The notes beneath the pieces are model-generated. The model was not told the origin of the DNA, did no database searches, and saw only the letters and a program-made list of their open reading frames with translations. From Ruminiclostridium josui JCM 17888 (GTDB lineage Bacteria > Bacillota > Clostridia > Acetivibrionales > DSM-1351): 64,000 nt of DNA. Where the stretch lies: the NCBI RefSeq assembly GCF_000526495.1, contig NZ_JAGE01000001.1:2198501-2262500 (forward strand). Reading direction: 5' to 3'. Of the stretch, positions 1-8,209 are shown in pieces (positions within the stretch are counted from its first letter, which is position 1; every line of letters begins with the position of its first letter). Position numbers and translations under genes: made by a program.

Positions 1-213
1 GGTAGAACACTGCATCCTGACAATATGGCTGCAGGACCTGCTTCATATGGTTTAACAGATTCAATGGGTAGAATGCATGGAGATGCTCAGTTTGCTGGAT
101 CATCTTCAGTTCCTGCTCACGTTGAAATGATGGGTCTTATCGGTGCAGGTAACAACCCAATGGTTGGTATGACTGTTGCAGTAGCGGTTGCTATTGAAGA
201 AGCTGCGAAATAA
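1..213 (+). CDS. C-terminal part of an unrecognised protein
   Basis: The reading frame is open from base 1 and ends with TAA at 211-213, giving the last 70 residues of a longer protein. The visible part is rich in Gly, Ala and Met. It contains a GRTLHPDNMAAGPASYG segment, a histidine in GRMHGDAQF, and a small-residue, moderately hydrophobic tail ending in AIEEAAK. I do not recognise the family and propose no function. An internal ATG at 25 has no ribosome binding site, so it is only a methionine codon. A strong terminator follows at 244-290, so the gene is transcriptionally separate from ctsR. Confidence 0.75.
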   Translation, partial: GRTLHPDNMAAGPASYGLTDSMGRMHGDAQFAGSSSVPAHVEMMGLIGAGNNPMVGMTVAVAVAIEEAAK

Positions 214-243
214 TTTTATACACATAAAAATTTTATAGCTATA

Positions 244-290
244 AGAGGAGCTGTCACATAAGTTTATCAAACTTTGTCCAGCTCCTTTTT
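244..290 (+). terminator. Rho-independent terminator
   Basis: The arms AGGAGCTG (246-253) and CAGCTCCT (279-286) pair. An inner AAGTTT/AAACTT pairing closes the loop, and a run of T follows. It ends the truncated upstream gene and isolates the ctsR operon. Confidence 0.8.
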
Positions 291-393
291 GCAATTATTT
301 CAATTTTGTCAAAAAAATATTATGTATTTAAAAAGGAACTATAATATTATCTGAAAGCGTTTTTATATGTTTTTCATTTTTTTAAAAAGAGTA

Positions 394-422
394 TTGAATA
401 AGGAAAAAATTCGTATTATACT
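394..422 (+). promoter_or_regulatory. SigA-type promoter of the ctsR operon
   Basis: TTGAAT (394-399), a 17-base spacer and TATACT (417-422) match the housekeeping -35/-10 consensus well. The expected transcription start, about 429-430, falls on the CtsR operator, which fits repression by occlusion. Confidence 0.75.
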
Positions 423-429
423 ATAACTA

Positions 430-447
430 AGGTCAAAGAAAGTCAAA
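430..447 (+). promoter_or_regulatory. CtsR operator
   Basis: AGGTCAAAGAAAGTCAAA is a tandem heptad repeat matching the CtsR box known from Bacillus (RGTCAAA, three bases, RGTCAAA). It lies just downstream of the -10 box and 24 bases before the ctsR start codon. Autoregulation of ctsR and control of clpC by this site is established in Firmicutes and inferred here. Confidence 0.85.
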
Positions 448-471
448 ATCAATTTAAATAGAGGTGATGGT

Positions 472-930
472 GTGGCAAGTTTAAGTGATTTGATTGAGGC
501 TTTTATAAAGCAAATGATGGCGGACACAGACGGGTCAATTGAACTGCAACGTAATGAACTTGCAAATCAGTTCAATTGTGTTCCGTCTCAGATTAACTAT
601 GTAATATCTACAAGGTTTACTTTGGACAGAGGATATTATGTTGAGAGTAGAAGAGGCGGTGGGGGACATGTAAAAATAAAACGAGTTAATGTCAATATAC
701 CTGGCAATTACCTGATGCATATTATATCCTCCATGGGCTCAAGTATATCTCAGCAATCGGCGGAAGTCTTTATAAACAATTTTGTAGACTATGAGGTTAT
801 AAGCGAAAGAGAAGGTTTTTTGATGAAAGCAGCTGTAAGCGATAAAATTCTTGGTGGGTTGTCTATGCCGGAAAGAGATGTTATTAGGGCATCGTTACTT
901 AAAAATATGATTATGAGCTTACTGGTTTAG
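472..930 (+). CDS. ctsR: CtsR, class III heat-shock repressor
   Basis: This 152-residue protein has the length and sequence of CtsR, the repressor of clp genes. The N-terminal winged helix (about residues 1-70) includes the stretch ending in RRGGGGHVKI, whose glycine loop forms the DNA-contacting wing. The C-terminal part is the dimerisation domain. The start is GTG at 472, five bases after the GAGGTG ribosome binding site at 461-466. It is first in an operon with mcsA, mcsB and clpC, behind a CtsR box that it should bind itself. In Bacillus, McsB-mediated arginine phosphorylation and ClpC proteolysis relieve repression on heat shock, and all the partners are encoded here. Confidence 0.95.
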   Translation: MASLSDLIEAFIKQMMADTDGSIELQRNELANQFNCVPSQINYVISTRFTLDRGYYVESRRGGGGHVKIKRVNVNIPGNYLMHIISSMGSSISQQSAEVFINNFVDYEVISEREGFLMKAAVSDKILGGLSMPERDVIRASLLKNMIMSLLV

Positions 931-973
931 GAATATAGTTTTAAGGGTATTGTTTTTTTAGGAGGTATTTTTT

Positions 974-1462
974 ATGCTTTGCCAGAATTGTCAGCAGAGA
1001 ACTGCTAATGTGCATTTTACTCAGATAAAAAATAACACAAAGTTGGATTTATATCTTTGTGAAGAATGTGCACAGGAAATGAGCCAGCAGGATTTTATTT
1101 CTCCTTTTGGCTTTAACGACTTGTTTAGTGGATTATTTGGGGCTCAACTGAAACAGGGGTCCAGCCTAAAGCTAAAATGCAAGAACTGCGGAATGGAGTA
1201 TGATGAATTTCTGAAAACATCAAGGTTGGGGTGCACCCATTGTTATAAGGCATTTGCAGATAAACTGGACCCTATAGTTAAAAGACTGCACGGCAATGGG
1301 GAACATCATGGAAAGGTTCCCACTAGGGTAAGCAGTAATGTAAATATTAATAGTGAAATAGATAAGCTTAAAAAACTTTTAAATGAAGCTGTTAAAGATG
1401 AGAAATATGAAGAAGCCGCAAAAATTCGAGACAGGATAAAAAGTCTGGAGGTGGGAGAATGA
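974..1462 (+). CDS. mcsA: McsA, zinc-binding activator of McsB
   Basis: This 162-residue protein has two Cys-rich zinc-binding regions. CQNC near the N-terminus pairs with a later CEEC, and a second set is CKNC (around residue 75) with CTHC. The last 40 residues form a UVR motif (DEKYEEAAKIRDRIKSLE), as in UvrB. McsA stimulates the arginine kinase McsB and links it to CtsR and ClpC. GGAGG lies 8 bases before the ATG. The stop codon overlaps the mcsB start by four bases (ATGA at 1459-1462), so the two are translationally coupled. Confidence 0.94.
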   Translation: MLCQNCQQRTANVHFTQIKNNTKLDLYLCEECAQEMSQQDFISPFGFNDLFSGLFGAQLKQGSSLKLKCKNCGMEYDEFLKTSRLGCTHCYKAFADKLDPIVKRLHGNGEHHGKVPTRVSSNVNINSEIDKLKKLLNEAVKDEKYEEAAKIRDRIKSLEVGE

Positions 1463-2481
1463 GTAAAATACCTGCAGAAAAAGGTCCGGAGTTTGATATT
1501 GCAGTTTCAAGCAGGGTAAGGCTGGCAAGAAACTTTGCTGATATTCCTTTTCCAGCAAAAATGAATGTAAAGCATCAGGCTGATTTAATTAAAAGAATGC
1601 AGGAAATAATGTCAGGATTCACAGTTTATGGTAAGCTAATGTTTGCAGACATGAGTACTTTACATCCGGTAGACAGAATTTCACTGATGGAAAGACACCT
1701 TATTAGTCCTGAACTTGCTGAGAGTAAGGAAAACAGTGGGGCATTTATAAATGAAAACGAAAATGTAAGCATAATGGTAAATGAAGAGGATCACTTACGA
1801 GTTCAGTCGATTTTTCCAGGAATACAGCTTGAAAAGGCGTACAAGGTGTGTGACGAAATTGATTCTCTTATAGCTGAAAAAGCCGACTATGCTTTTGACG
1901 ATAAGTATGGATACCTTACAAGCTGTCCCACAAATATCGGTACTGGGTTGAGGGCATCGGTAATGCTGCACTTGCCTGCACTAGTCATGACAGGATATAT
2001 GAAATCCATATTGGAAAGCTGTAATAAAGTTGGGGTAACTGTCAGGGGAATATATGGAGAGAACAGCGAAGCGGTAGGCGATATGTTTCAGGTATCAAAT
2101 CAGGTGACACTTGGAAGAAAGGAAGAAGAAACTATTGCCAGTATCGATGGTATATGTAAGCAAATAATTGACAGAGAAAAGGCATTAAGACTTCAGCTTT
2201 ATAAGAAAAACATATATAGATTTGAGGATAGGATATTCAGGTCATATGGAATTCTTCAAAATGCAAGAATTCTTTCGTCCCAGGAATCCTTCAAACTCCT
2301 TTCTGATGTAAGACTAGGGGTAAGTATGGGAATAATTAAAGATATAGATATAATAACGATTAACGATGCTATGGTGTTGTCACAGCCTGCAACACTGCAA
2401 AAAATGGCAGGTAAACCCCTTGAACAAGATGAAAGAGATGTGAAGAGGGCTGAACTTATCAGAATGAAAATTGCAAAATAA
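1459..2481 (+). CDS. mcsB: McsB, protein arginine kinase
   Basis: This 340-residue protein belongs to the guanido phosphotransferase family. [11 protein letters not shown] near residue 20 is the nucleotide-binding SSRVRxAR motif, and the segment around [22 protein letters not shown] carries the catalytic Cys region. McsB phosphorylates arginines on CtsR and on misfolded proteins, marking them for ClpCP degradation. Length is normal (Bacillus about 363). It overlaps mcsA by four bases and lies 20 bases upstream of clpC, so the operon is compact. Confidence 0.95.
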   Translation: MSKIPAEKGPEFDIAVSSRVRLARNFADIPFPAKMNVKHQADLIKRMQEIMSGFTVYGKLMFADMSTLHPVDRISLMERHLISPELAESKENSGAFINENENVSIMVNEEDHLRVQSIFPGIQLEKAYKVCDEIDSLIAEKADYAFDDKYGYLTSCPTNIGTGLRASVMLHLPALVMTGYMKSILESCNKVGVTVRGIYGENSEAVGDMFQVSNQVTLGRKEEETIASIDGICKQIIDREKALRLQLYKKNIYRFEDRIFRSYGILQNARILSSQESFKLLSDVRLGVSMGIIKDIDIITINDAMVLSQPATLQKMAGKPLEQDERDVKRAELIRMKIAK

Positions 2482-2501
2482 GTATACAAGAGGTGATAAA
2501 G

Positions 2502-4934
2502 ATGTATCAACGTTTTACAGAAAAGGCAGAGAGAGCGATAGGGTTTTCCCAGCAAGCTGCTGTAGATTTGGGACATAATTATGTGGGTACTGAACATATA
2601 CTTTTGGGACTAGTAAAAGAAGGAACTGGTGTTGCAGCCAGAGTGTTACAAGCTCAGGGGATAAACGAAGAAAAAATTATTAAAGAGATTGAAGAACTTA
2701 TTGGCAAGGGAGATGCTGAAGGTATGCAGCCTGTGGGCTTTACCCCTAGAACCAAAAGAGTGCTTGAACTTGCTTTTAAAGAGGCAAGAAGGATGGGACA
2801 AGGATATATTGGAACAGAACATCTTCTTCTTGGGATTATGAAAGAGGGAGAAAGTGTTGCTGTCAGGATTATGATGGATTTGGGAGTAGACCCTCAAAAA
2901 CTTCTCAATGAACTTGTGAAAATTCTTACAGAAGAATCTCCTGGCTCTAATGGTTCAGCAAAGAGTGGCAGTTCAAACTCAAATACTCCAACACTGAACC
3001 AATTTGGCAGAGATTTAACGGATATGGCAAGAGACGGAAAAATTGATCCTGTTATAGGACGTGACAAGGAAATAGAGAGAGTTATTCAGATTCTTAGCAG
3101 AAGAACTAAAAACAATCCATGTTTAATAGGTGAGCCGGGTGTTGGTAAAACTGCTATTGCAGAAGGTCTGGCCCAAAAAATTGTTGAAGGCAATATTCCA
3201 GAGATTTTGAGCGACAAAAGGGTTGTAACTCTTGATTTATCCTCAATGGTTGCAGGTGCAAAGTATAGGGGAGAATTTGAAGACAGACTCAAAAAGGCAA
3301 TGGAAGAAATACGAAAGGCCACAAACGTAATATTGTTTATTGATGAGCTGCATACTATTGTTGGTGCAGGAGCAGCTGAAGGTGCCATTGATGCTTCAAA
3401 CATACTGAAACCATCTCTTGCAAGAGGTGAAATTCAGGTTATCGGTGCTACAACCTTAAATGAGTACAGAAAACATATAGAAAAGGATGCAGCCTTGGAA
3501 AGAAGATTTCAGCCTATAACTGTAGGTGAGCCTTCAAAGGAAGAGGCCGTAGAAATACTAAAGGGTGTTCGTGATAAATACGAAGCACACCACAGAGTAA
3601 AGATTACTGACGCTGCACTCGAAGCCGCAGTTAAGCTTGGAGACAGATATATAACAGATAGATTCCTGCCTGACAAGGCAATTGACTTAATTGACGAGGC
3701 GGCTTCAAGAATAAGACTGAAAACCTTTACTGCTCCTCCTGATTTAAAGGAAATGGAGGAGAAGGTTGAAAGGCTTGGTAAAGAGAAGGAAGATGCCATT
3801 AGGTGTCAGGAGTTTGAAAAAGCAGCAAGAATAAGAGATGAAGAACAAAAGCTTAAAAATGACCTTGAAAAAATAAGGGATCAATGGCACCAAAAGAATC
3901 AAACAAAAACAGATACAGTTACAGAAGATGACATAGCTGATATTGTTGCTAGCTGGACTGGAATACCTGTAAAACGATTAGCTGAGGAAGAATCCGAGAG
4001 ACTATTAAAATTGGAAGAAACTCTTCATAAGCGAGTAATTGGTCAGGAGGAGGCTGTTAAATCCATATCAAAGGCTATCAGAAGAGGACGTGTTGGACTG
4101 AAAGACCCAAAACGCCCGGTTGGCTCATTCATATTCATGGGTCCTACGGGAGTTGGTAAGACTGAACTCTGCAAAGCATTGGCTGAGGCGATGTTCGGAG
4201 ATGAGAAGTCAATGATTCGTGTTGATATGTCCGAGTTCATGGAAAAGCACAGTGTATCAAAACTGGTTGGTTCACCTCCAGGCTATGTTGGCTATGACGA
4301 GGGAGGTCAGCTTACTGAAAGAGTCAGAAGAAAGCCCTACTCAGTACTTCTGTTTGACGAAATAGAAAAGGCTCACCCTGATATTTTCAATATACTTTTG
4401 CAAATACTGGAAGATGGAAGACTTACTGATTCACAGGGACGTGTGGTGGATTTTAGAAATACCATTATAATCATGACCTCAAATGTGGGTGCAAGAACTA
4501 TTACTGAGCCAAAGAGACTTGGTTTCTCAGCTTCAAATGATGAGAGTGCAAAAAATTATGAGGATATGAAGAACAATGTAATGAGTGAACTCAAAAAGAT
4601 GTTCAGACCAGAGTTCCTTAATAGAATTGATGACATAATAGTTTTCCACCCGTTAAGTAAGGAAAACATAAAAGAAATTGTACGTCTCATGCTGGATGTT
4701 CTTGTAAACAGACTAAAGGCTAATGAAATAACAATGGAAGTAAGTGAAGAGACTATGGACTATCTGGCCCAAAAAGGCTTTGATCCTGTATTTGGAGCAA
4801 GACCTTTAAGACGTGCTATACAAAGCATGGTGGAGGATAAACTTGCGGAAGAAATGCTGGAAGGTAAGGTTAAAGCCGGAGATAGTATTAAGATAGACTT
4901 AGATGAAGAAAATATTATTGTTAATAAGAAATAA
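2502..4934 (+). CDS. clpC: ClpC, AAA+ ATPase of the ClpCP protease
   Basis: This 810-residue Hsp100 protein has two N-terminal Clp repeats (about 1-145). AAA domain 1 has Walker A GEPGVGKT at 210-217 and a following DELHT Walker B. A middle coiled-coil UVR-like region (about 410-480) docks McsB or MecA. AAA domain 2 has Walker A GPTGVGKT at 547-554. The protein unfolds substrates and feeds them to ClpP. I chose ATG 2502, six bases after GAGGTG, over an in-frame GTG at 2493 that lies inside the ribosome binding site. It ends the CtsR-controlled operon, and a strong terminator follows at 4980-5023. Confidence 0.96.
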   Translation: MYQRFTEKAERAIGFSQQAAVDLGHNYVGTEHILLGLVKEGTGVAARVLQAQGINEEKIIKEIEELIGKGDAEGMQPVGFTPRTKRVLELAFKEARRMGQGYIGTEHLLLGIMKEGESVAVRIMMDLGVDPQKLLNELVKILTEESPGSNGSAKSGSSNSNTPTLNQFGRDLTDMARDGKIDPVIGRDKEIERVIQILSRRTKNNPCLIGEPGVGKTAIAEGLAQKIVEGNIPEILSDKRVVTLDLSSMVAGAKYRGEFEDRLKKAMEEIRKATNVILFIDELHTIVGAGAAEGAIDASNILKPSLARGEIQVIGATTLNEYRKHIEKDAALERRFQPITVGEPSKEEAVEILKGVRDKYEAHHRVKITDAALEAAVKLGDRYITDRFLPDKAIDLIDEAASRIRLKTFTAPPDLKEMEEKVERLGKEKEDAIRCQEFEKAARIRDEEQKLKNDLEKIRDQWHQKNQTKTDTVTEDDIADIVASWTGIPVKRLAEEESERLLKLEETLHKRVIGQEEAVKSISKAIRRGRVGLKDPKRPVGSFIFMGPTGVGKTELCKALAEAMFGDEKSMIRVDMSEFMEKHSVSKLVGSPPGYVGYDEGGQLTERVRRKPYSVLLFDEIEKAHPDIFNILLQILEDGRLTDSQGRVVDFRNTIIIMTSNVGARTITEPKRLGFSASNDESAKNYEDMKNNVMSELKKMFRPEFLNRIDDIIVFHPLSKENIKEIVRLMLDVLVNRLKANEITMEVSEETMDYLAQKGFDPVFGARPLRRAIQSMVEDKLAEEMLEGKVKAGDSIKIDLDEENIIVNKK

Positions 4935-4979
4935 GGAAACATTATTATTTCCGATAATTAAATAATTATGATAAGAATT

Positions 4980-5023
4980 AAAAACCCCTGTTTTGGCAAA
5001 GATAACCAAAACAGGGGTTTTTA
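4980..5023 (+). terminator. Strong Rho-independent terminator after clpC
   Basis: About 16 bases (4981-4996, AAAACCCCTGTTTTGG) pair with CCAAAACAGGGGTTTT at 5006-5022 around a 9-base loop. Flanking A and T runs make it work in both directions. It separates the stress operon from the RiPP cassette. Confidence 0.92.
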
Positions 5024-5031
5024 TATATAAA

Positions 5032-5059
5032 TTGACATTTTATACTATAATGATACAAT
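5032..5059 (+). promoter_or_regulatory. Probable promoter of the RiPP cassette
   Basis: A perfect TTGACA (5032-5037) and TACAAT (5054-5059) with a 16-base spacer lie right after the clpC terminator and 55 bases before the radical SAM gene. No CtsR box is visible, so the cassette is probably not under heat-shock control. Confidence 0.6.
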
Positions 5060-5113
5060 TTATTAAATTAAGTAATAAATTGAAATAAAAGTTAATCTAA
5101 GGAAAGGAAGTTT

Positions 5114-6520
5114 ATGATTGTATATAAGCTTATAAAAACGCCGAAAAATTATTTTGTTTATGACAGGAATATAAATAAAATACTTAATATCAGTAAGGAA
5201 GAGTATCAGGAACTTGACAGATTGAGTAAAAAAGAAATAACTGAAAAGGAAGTATCTTGCCTTAAAAAATATCGGAAATACGGATATTTGAAAGATAGTG
5301 TTGTTGAAAAAATAATTCACCCGGAGACCAGATATATAAAGCATCATTTGGAGCATAGAGTACAGTTCCTCATATTACAGGTTACACAAAGTTGCAATTT
5401 AAGATGCGATTATTGTACATATTCAGGTAGTTATAATAATAGAGTTCATACAGGGAAGAATATGTCATGGGAGTTGGCCAAAAAATCAATTGACTATCTA
5501 TATACTCATTCCAATGAAATTGAAAAAGTAAGAATAAGCTTTTACGGCGGAGAGCCTTTGCTTAGATTTGACTTAATAAAAAAATGCGTAGAATACGTTA
5601 AAGAAACTTATCCTGACAGAATCACAAACTATGGAATCACTACAAACGGTACGTTGCTTTCAGGTGAAATAGCTGAATTTCTAATAAATAATCATTTCTC
5701 TATTACGATAAGCCTCGACGGCTCAAAGAAAGAGCATGATGCAAACAGGAAGTTTGTAAATGGAGAAGGTAGTTTTGATACTATCATTAATAATATTAAA
5801 GAGATAAGTAAATATAACAAAGATTTTATTAATAATATCAGGTTTAATACTGTGTTAAATCCAAAATCTGATTATGGTGCGGTGAGGAATTATTTCGACT
5901 CGGAAGATGTCGTATGTGATGCAGTAGTCGGTCTTAGTCTTATGGAAGAAATTAATCATAAAGGGGACATCTCCTTTAGCAGAGAATTTATTAATATAAG
6001 AAGATATGACTATTTCCTATTATTAATGGCCATGGTAAAGAAATTGAAAAAAGAAGCAATACCAAAGTTTATGTCGGAAATAAAAGCAAGTATTGATATT
6101 GATTATTCTACAATGGAGGACAGTGCCAGCTTAAATAAGACATGGCATCATGGAGGACCTTGTATAGCGGGTGCCATGAGAATGTTTGTTAATACTGATG
6201 GTGTAATTTATCCCTGCGAAAAAGCTGTTGAAACCAGCGAAGCGATGAAAATTGGTGATATGGATAAAGGAACAGATAGCGATAGGGTATCGAATTTAAT
6301 GAATATAGGGAAAATATCTGAAAAGGATTGCAAAAACTGCTGGGCTATAAACTGGTGTTCCATGTGTGCTTTATATGCTGAGAAGGACGGAAAACTTGAC
6401 CCGGCTACTAAAAGGAAGAATTGTGCCAAATCTCTTATGGAAGCTCAAGAAAAACTTCTGAACATATGTGCATTAAAAGAATTCGGATATAAGTTCGGAA
6501 AGGAGGAAATGTATGTATAA
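5114..6520 (+). CDS. ccpM: Radical SAM Cys-rich peptide maturase (CcpM-type)
   Basis: This 468-residue protein is a SPASM-type radical SAM peptide-modifying enzyme. Residues 1-90 resemble a PqqD-like RiPP recognition element that would bind the precursor leader. Cys94, Cys98 and Cys101 (CNLRCDYC) form the CxxxCxxC motif holding the SAM-binding 4Fe-4S cluster. YGGEPL follows. The C-terminal SPASM region carries Cys350, Cys368 and a dense CKNCWAINWCSMC group for auxiliary clusters. The family, to my memory annotated 'Cys-rich peptide radical SAM maturase CcpM', occurs in clostridia beside short Cys-rich precursors, and one lies at 7952. The GGAAAGG ribosome binding site supports ATG 5114. It overlaps the next gene by eight bases. 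The modification is probably a thioether or related crosslink, which is inference. Confidence 0.88.
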   Translation: MIVYKLIKTPKNYFVYDRNINKILNISKEEYQELDRLSKKEITEKEVSCLKKYRKYGYLKDSVVEKIIHPETRYIKHHLEHRVQFLILQVTQSCNLRCDYCTYSGSYNNRVHTGKNMSWELAKKSIDYLYTHSNEIEKVRISFYGGEPLLRFDLIKKCVEYVKETYPDRITNYGITTNGTLLSGEIAEFLINNHFSITISLDGSKKEHDANRKFVNGEGSFDTIINNIKEISKYNKDFINNIRFNTVLNPKSDYGAVRNYFDSEDVVCDAVVGLSLMEEINHKGDISFSREFINIRRYDYFLLLMAMVKKLKKEAIPKFMSEIKASIDIDYSTMEDSASLNKTWHHGGPCIAGAMRMFVNTDGVIYPCEKAVETSEAMKIGDMDKGTDSDRVSNLMNIGKISEKDCKNCWAINWCSMCALYAEKDGKLDPATKRKNCAKSLMEAQEKLLNICALKEFGYKFGKEEMYV

Positions 6521-7595
6521 GCTTCTAGTGTATCCTTTCACTATGGAAGATAGCTGTATAACAAAATATTGTAATATGCTCCAAGACTATGAGCTTACAA
6601 GTTTAGTATGCCTTGAGGGTGCATATGAAAATGGCAGAGCTGCAGGAGAGTTTGACGGAGTTGAAACCGATTTAGTAATAACTGATGATTTCAATATGGA
6701 AATTGATAAATGCGATGTTGTACTTTTGTTGGATAAAAATTTTAATGAATTGAAAGATACATACATTAAAAGGATTAACACTGCCATGGCAAAAAATAAA
6801 ATTGTTATGACAAATAAGATGATATACGATTTTTATCTTAAAGAATTTTCCTGCAATAAGAATATAAGAATACTGGACAATATTCAGGAGGCGGGAGAGA
6901 ATTTTTTTACATATGACAAGAGAATGTCACAGCCGGATATTCCTGTTGTAACTGTCATGTCAATGGGAGAAAACTGCAATAAATTTGAAGCACAGCTTGA
7001 TTTGAGGAAAAAATTTCAGGATAAGGGGTACAAGGTTTTACAGTTTGGCACAAAGGATTACTGTGACTTATACGGATTTATAAAGATTCCATCCTTTCTC
7101 ATGTCAAAAGACATATCAATTGATAAGAAAATATACATGTTTAACTACTACATAAACAAAGAAGTATTAAAAGATGATTATGATGTGATTATTTTAGGGG
7201 TTGCGGGAGGTCTACTACCAGTTAACAGATATGTTACGAATTATTTTGGAGAGATTCCTCTTGTTGTCTCTTCTGCCCTAAACATTGATATAAACGTACT
7301 ATGCTTATACCATAATAATGAAATAAAGGTAGAAAACCTTTATGAATGTCGCGAATTCGGTAAAGGAAGACTGGGGTGTTTTACAGATTATTACTATATG
7401 TCTGACAGGCAATTCAGAATTTCTTATGACCATAATATCGAATATATTATTCTGGACAGAAAATACTGTATAAATAATATACCCATTATAGAGGATGAAA
7501 CACTTAAATTTTGTCATGTGTTGGATACTGACATCAAGGATAGCATGCTGAACTCTTTAGTAGAAGAATTAGAGGAGAATGTGGCACTTGTATAA
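6513..7595 (+). CDS. Peptide maturation system protein (TIGR04066-like)
   Basis: This 360-residue protein follows the maturase with an eight-base overlap and its own GGAGG. It matches my memory of the clostridial 'peptide maturation system protein, TIGR04066 family' found only in CcpM cassettes. The N-terminal half alternates hydrophobic strands and acidic loops like a nucleotide-binding fold (DVVLLLDKN). The second half begins VVTVMSMGENCNKFEAQLDL, placed like a P-loop but with the lysine and glycine pattern altered, then continues YDVIILGVAGGLLP. A degenerate P-loop NTPase or a scaffold is possible. No experimental function is known to me. The strict coupling to the maturase says it acts in the same modification step. 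Confidence 0.75.
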   Translation: MYKLLVYPFTMEDSCITKYCNMLQDYELTSLVCLEGAYENGRAAGEFDGVETDLVITDDFNMEIDKCDVVLLLDKNFNELKDTYIKRINTAMAKNKIVMTNKMIYDFYLKEFSCNKNIRILDNIQEAGENFFTYDKRMSQPDIPVVTVMSMGENCNKFEAQLDLRKKFQDKGYKVLQFGTKDYCDLYGFIKIPSFLMSKDISIDKKIYMFNYYINKEVLKDDYDVIILGVAGGLLPVNRYVTNYFGEIPLVVSSALNIDINVLCLYHNNEIKVENLYECREFGKGRLGCFTDYYYMSDRQFRISYDHNIEYIILDRKYCINNIPIIEDETLKFCHVLDTDIKDSMLNSLVEELEENVALV

Positions 7596-7608
7596 AAGGA
7601 GGGAGCCT

Positions 7609-7884
7609 ATGGAAAAAAGAGAAGTAATGAATGTAATAAAGGAAATTGTATATAAGATAACCGGAATAAAAATAGAGGATGAAAACGACAATATTATTGG
7701 ATGTCATCATAATTATCCTATTATATATGCTATTTATATTGTTGATGAACTTGAAAAAATATTTGGTAATGAGGTTTCAAATATATTTGCTGAAAATGAT
7801 TATACTGTTTGGGAATTATCAAATTTGGCAGAGGCTATTATAAATAAATGCAGTAATTCTTCGGATAATCTTCAAGCAGTTTAA
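7609..7884 (+). CDS. Acyl-carrier-related peptide maturation protein
   Basis: This 91-residue acidic, helical protein has the size and layout of an acyl carrier protein (four-helix pattern, IVDELEKIFGNEVSNIF, then ELSNLAEAI). It lacks the DSL phosphopantetheine serine, having IIGCHHNYP or similar where that serine would be expected. This fits the family I recall as 'peptide maturation system acyl carrier-related protein'. AAAGGAGGG at 7595-7603 sets the start at ATG 7609. A longer in-frame reading from 7579 would overlap the upstream gene with no ribosome binding site. Its likely role is precursor handling or docking, which is inference. Confidence 0.75.
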   Translation: MEKREVMNVIKEIVYKITGIKIEDENDNIIGCHHNYPIIYAIYIVDELEKIFGNEVSNIFAENDYTVWELSNLAEAIINKCSNSSDNLQAV

Positions 7885-7951
7885 TAAGGAAAGGGGTAAA
7901 TCATTTATTAAATTAAATGATTACATAAAAAATTTTCAAGGAGGTATATTT

Positions 7952-8131
7952 ATGAAAAAATTATCAAAAAGAAATGAGTTAGTACCTAACACAGTTATGG
8001 CATTTGCATGTGCCTGTCCTAGCTGTGGTCCAGGATGTACTCCGAAGTGTGGAAGCAGTGGTACTGCAAATGGTGCTATTAGTAGCAGCCTCAAGTCAAG
8101 TGTATATATTTCAGTATCTCAATATTTTTAA
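7952..8131 (+). CDS. Cys-rich RiPP precursor peptide
   Basis: This is a 59-residue peptide behind a strong AAGGAGG ribosome binding site (7938-7944). The leader runs from the Lys-rich start (MKKLSKRNELVPNTVMAF). Five cysteines lie within 14 residues, at positions 20, 22, 25, 29 and 33, spaced by 1, 2, 3 and 3 residues. The C-terminal half is Ser/Gly-rich and ends in an aromatic VYISVSQYF. It resembles the clostridial 'CLI_3235-type' bacteriocin precursors associated with CcpM. A small hairpin (ATCATTTA 7900-7907 with TAAATGAT 7914-7921) lies just upstream and could raise or process the precursor message. A terminator at 8149-8180 ends the operon. The mature product and its target are unknown. 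Confidence 0.85.
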   Translation: MKKLSKRNELVPNTVMAFACACPSCGPGCTPKCGSSGTANGAISSSLKSSVYISVSQYF

Positions 8132-8148
8132 TAAAGTTACTGAACATA

Positions 8149-8180
8149 CAAAAGGAGTGCCAACCGGTACTCCTTTTGCA
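8149..8180 (+). terminator. Terminator of the RiPP operon
   Basis: AAAAGGAGTGCC (8150-8161) and GGTACTCCTTTT (8166-8177) form a 12-bp stem with one G-U pair and a tight four-base loop. T-rich and A-rich flanks let it also serve the convergent glycosyltransferase gene. Confidence 0.85.
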
Positions 8181-8209
8181 ATATAATTGAGTGTAGAAGG
8201 AAGCCTGAA

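Noticed and set aside
8004-8186. A 60-residue frame on the plus strand overlapping the RiPP precursor
   Set aside because: It lacks a ribosome binding site, is in another frame and runs through the terminator. The 7952 frame has AAGGAGG and the Cys pattern.
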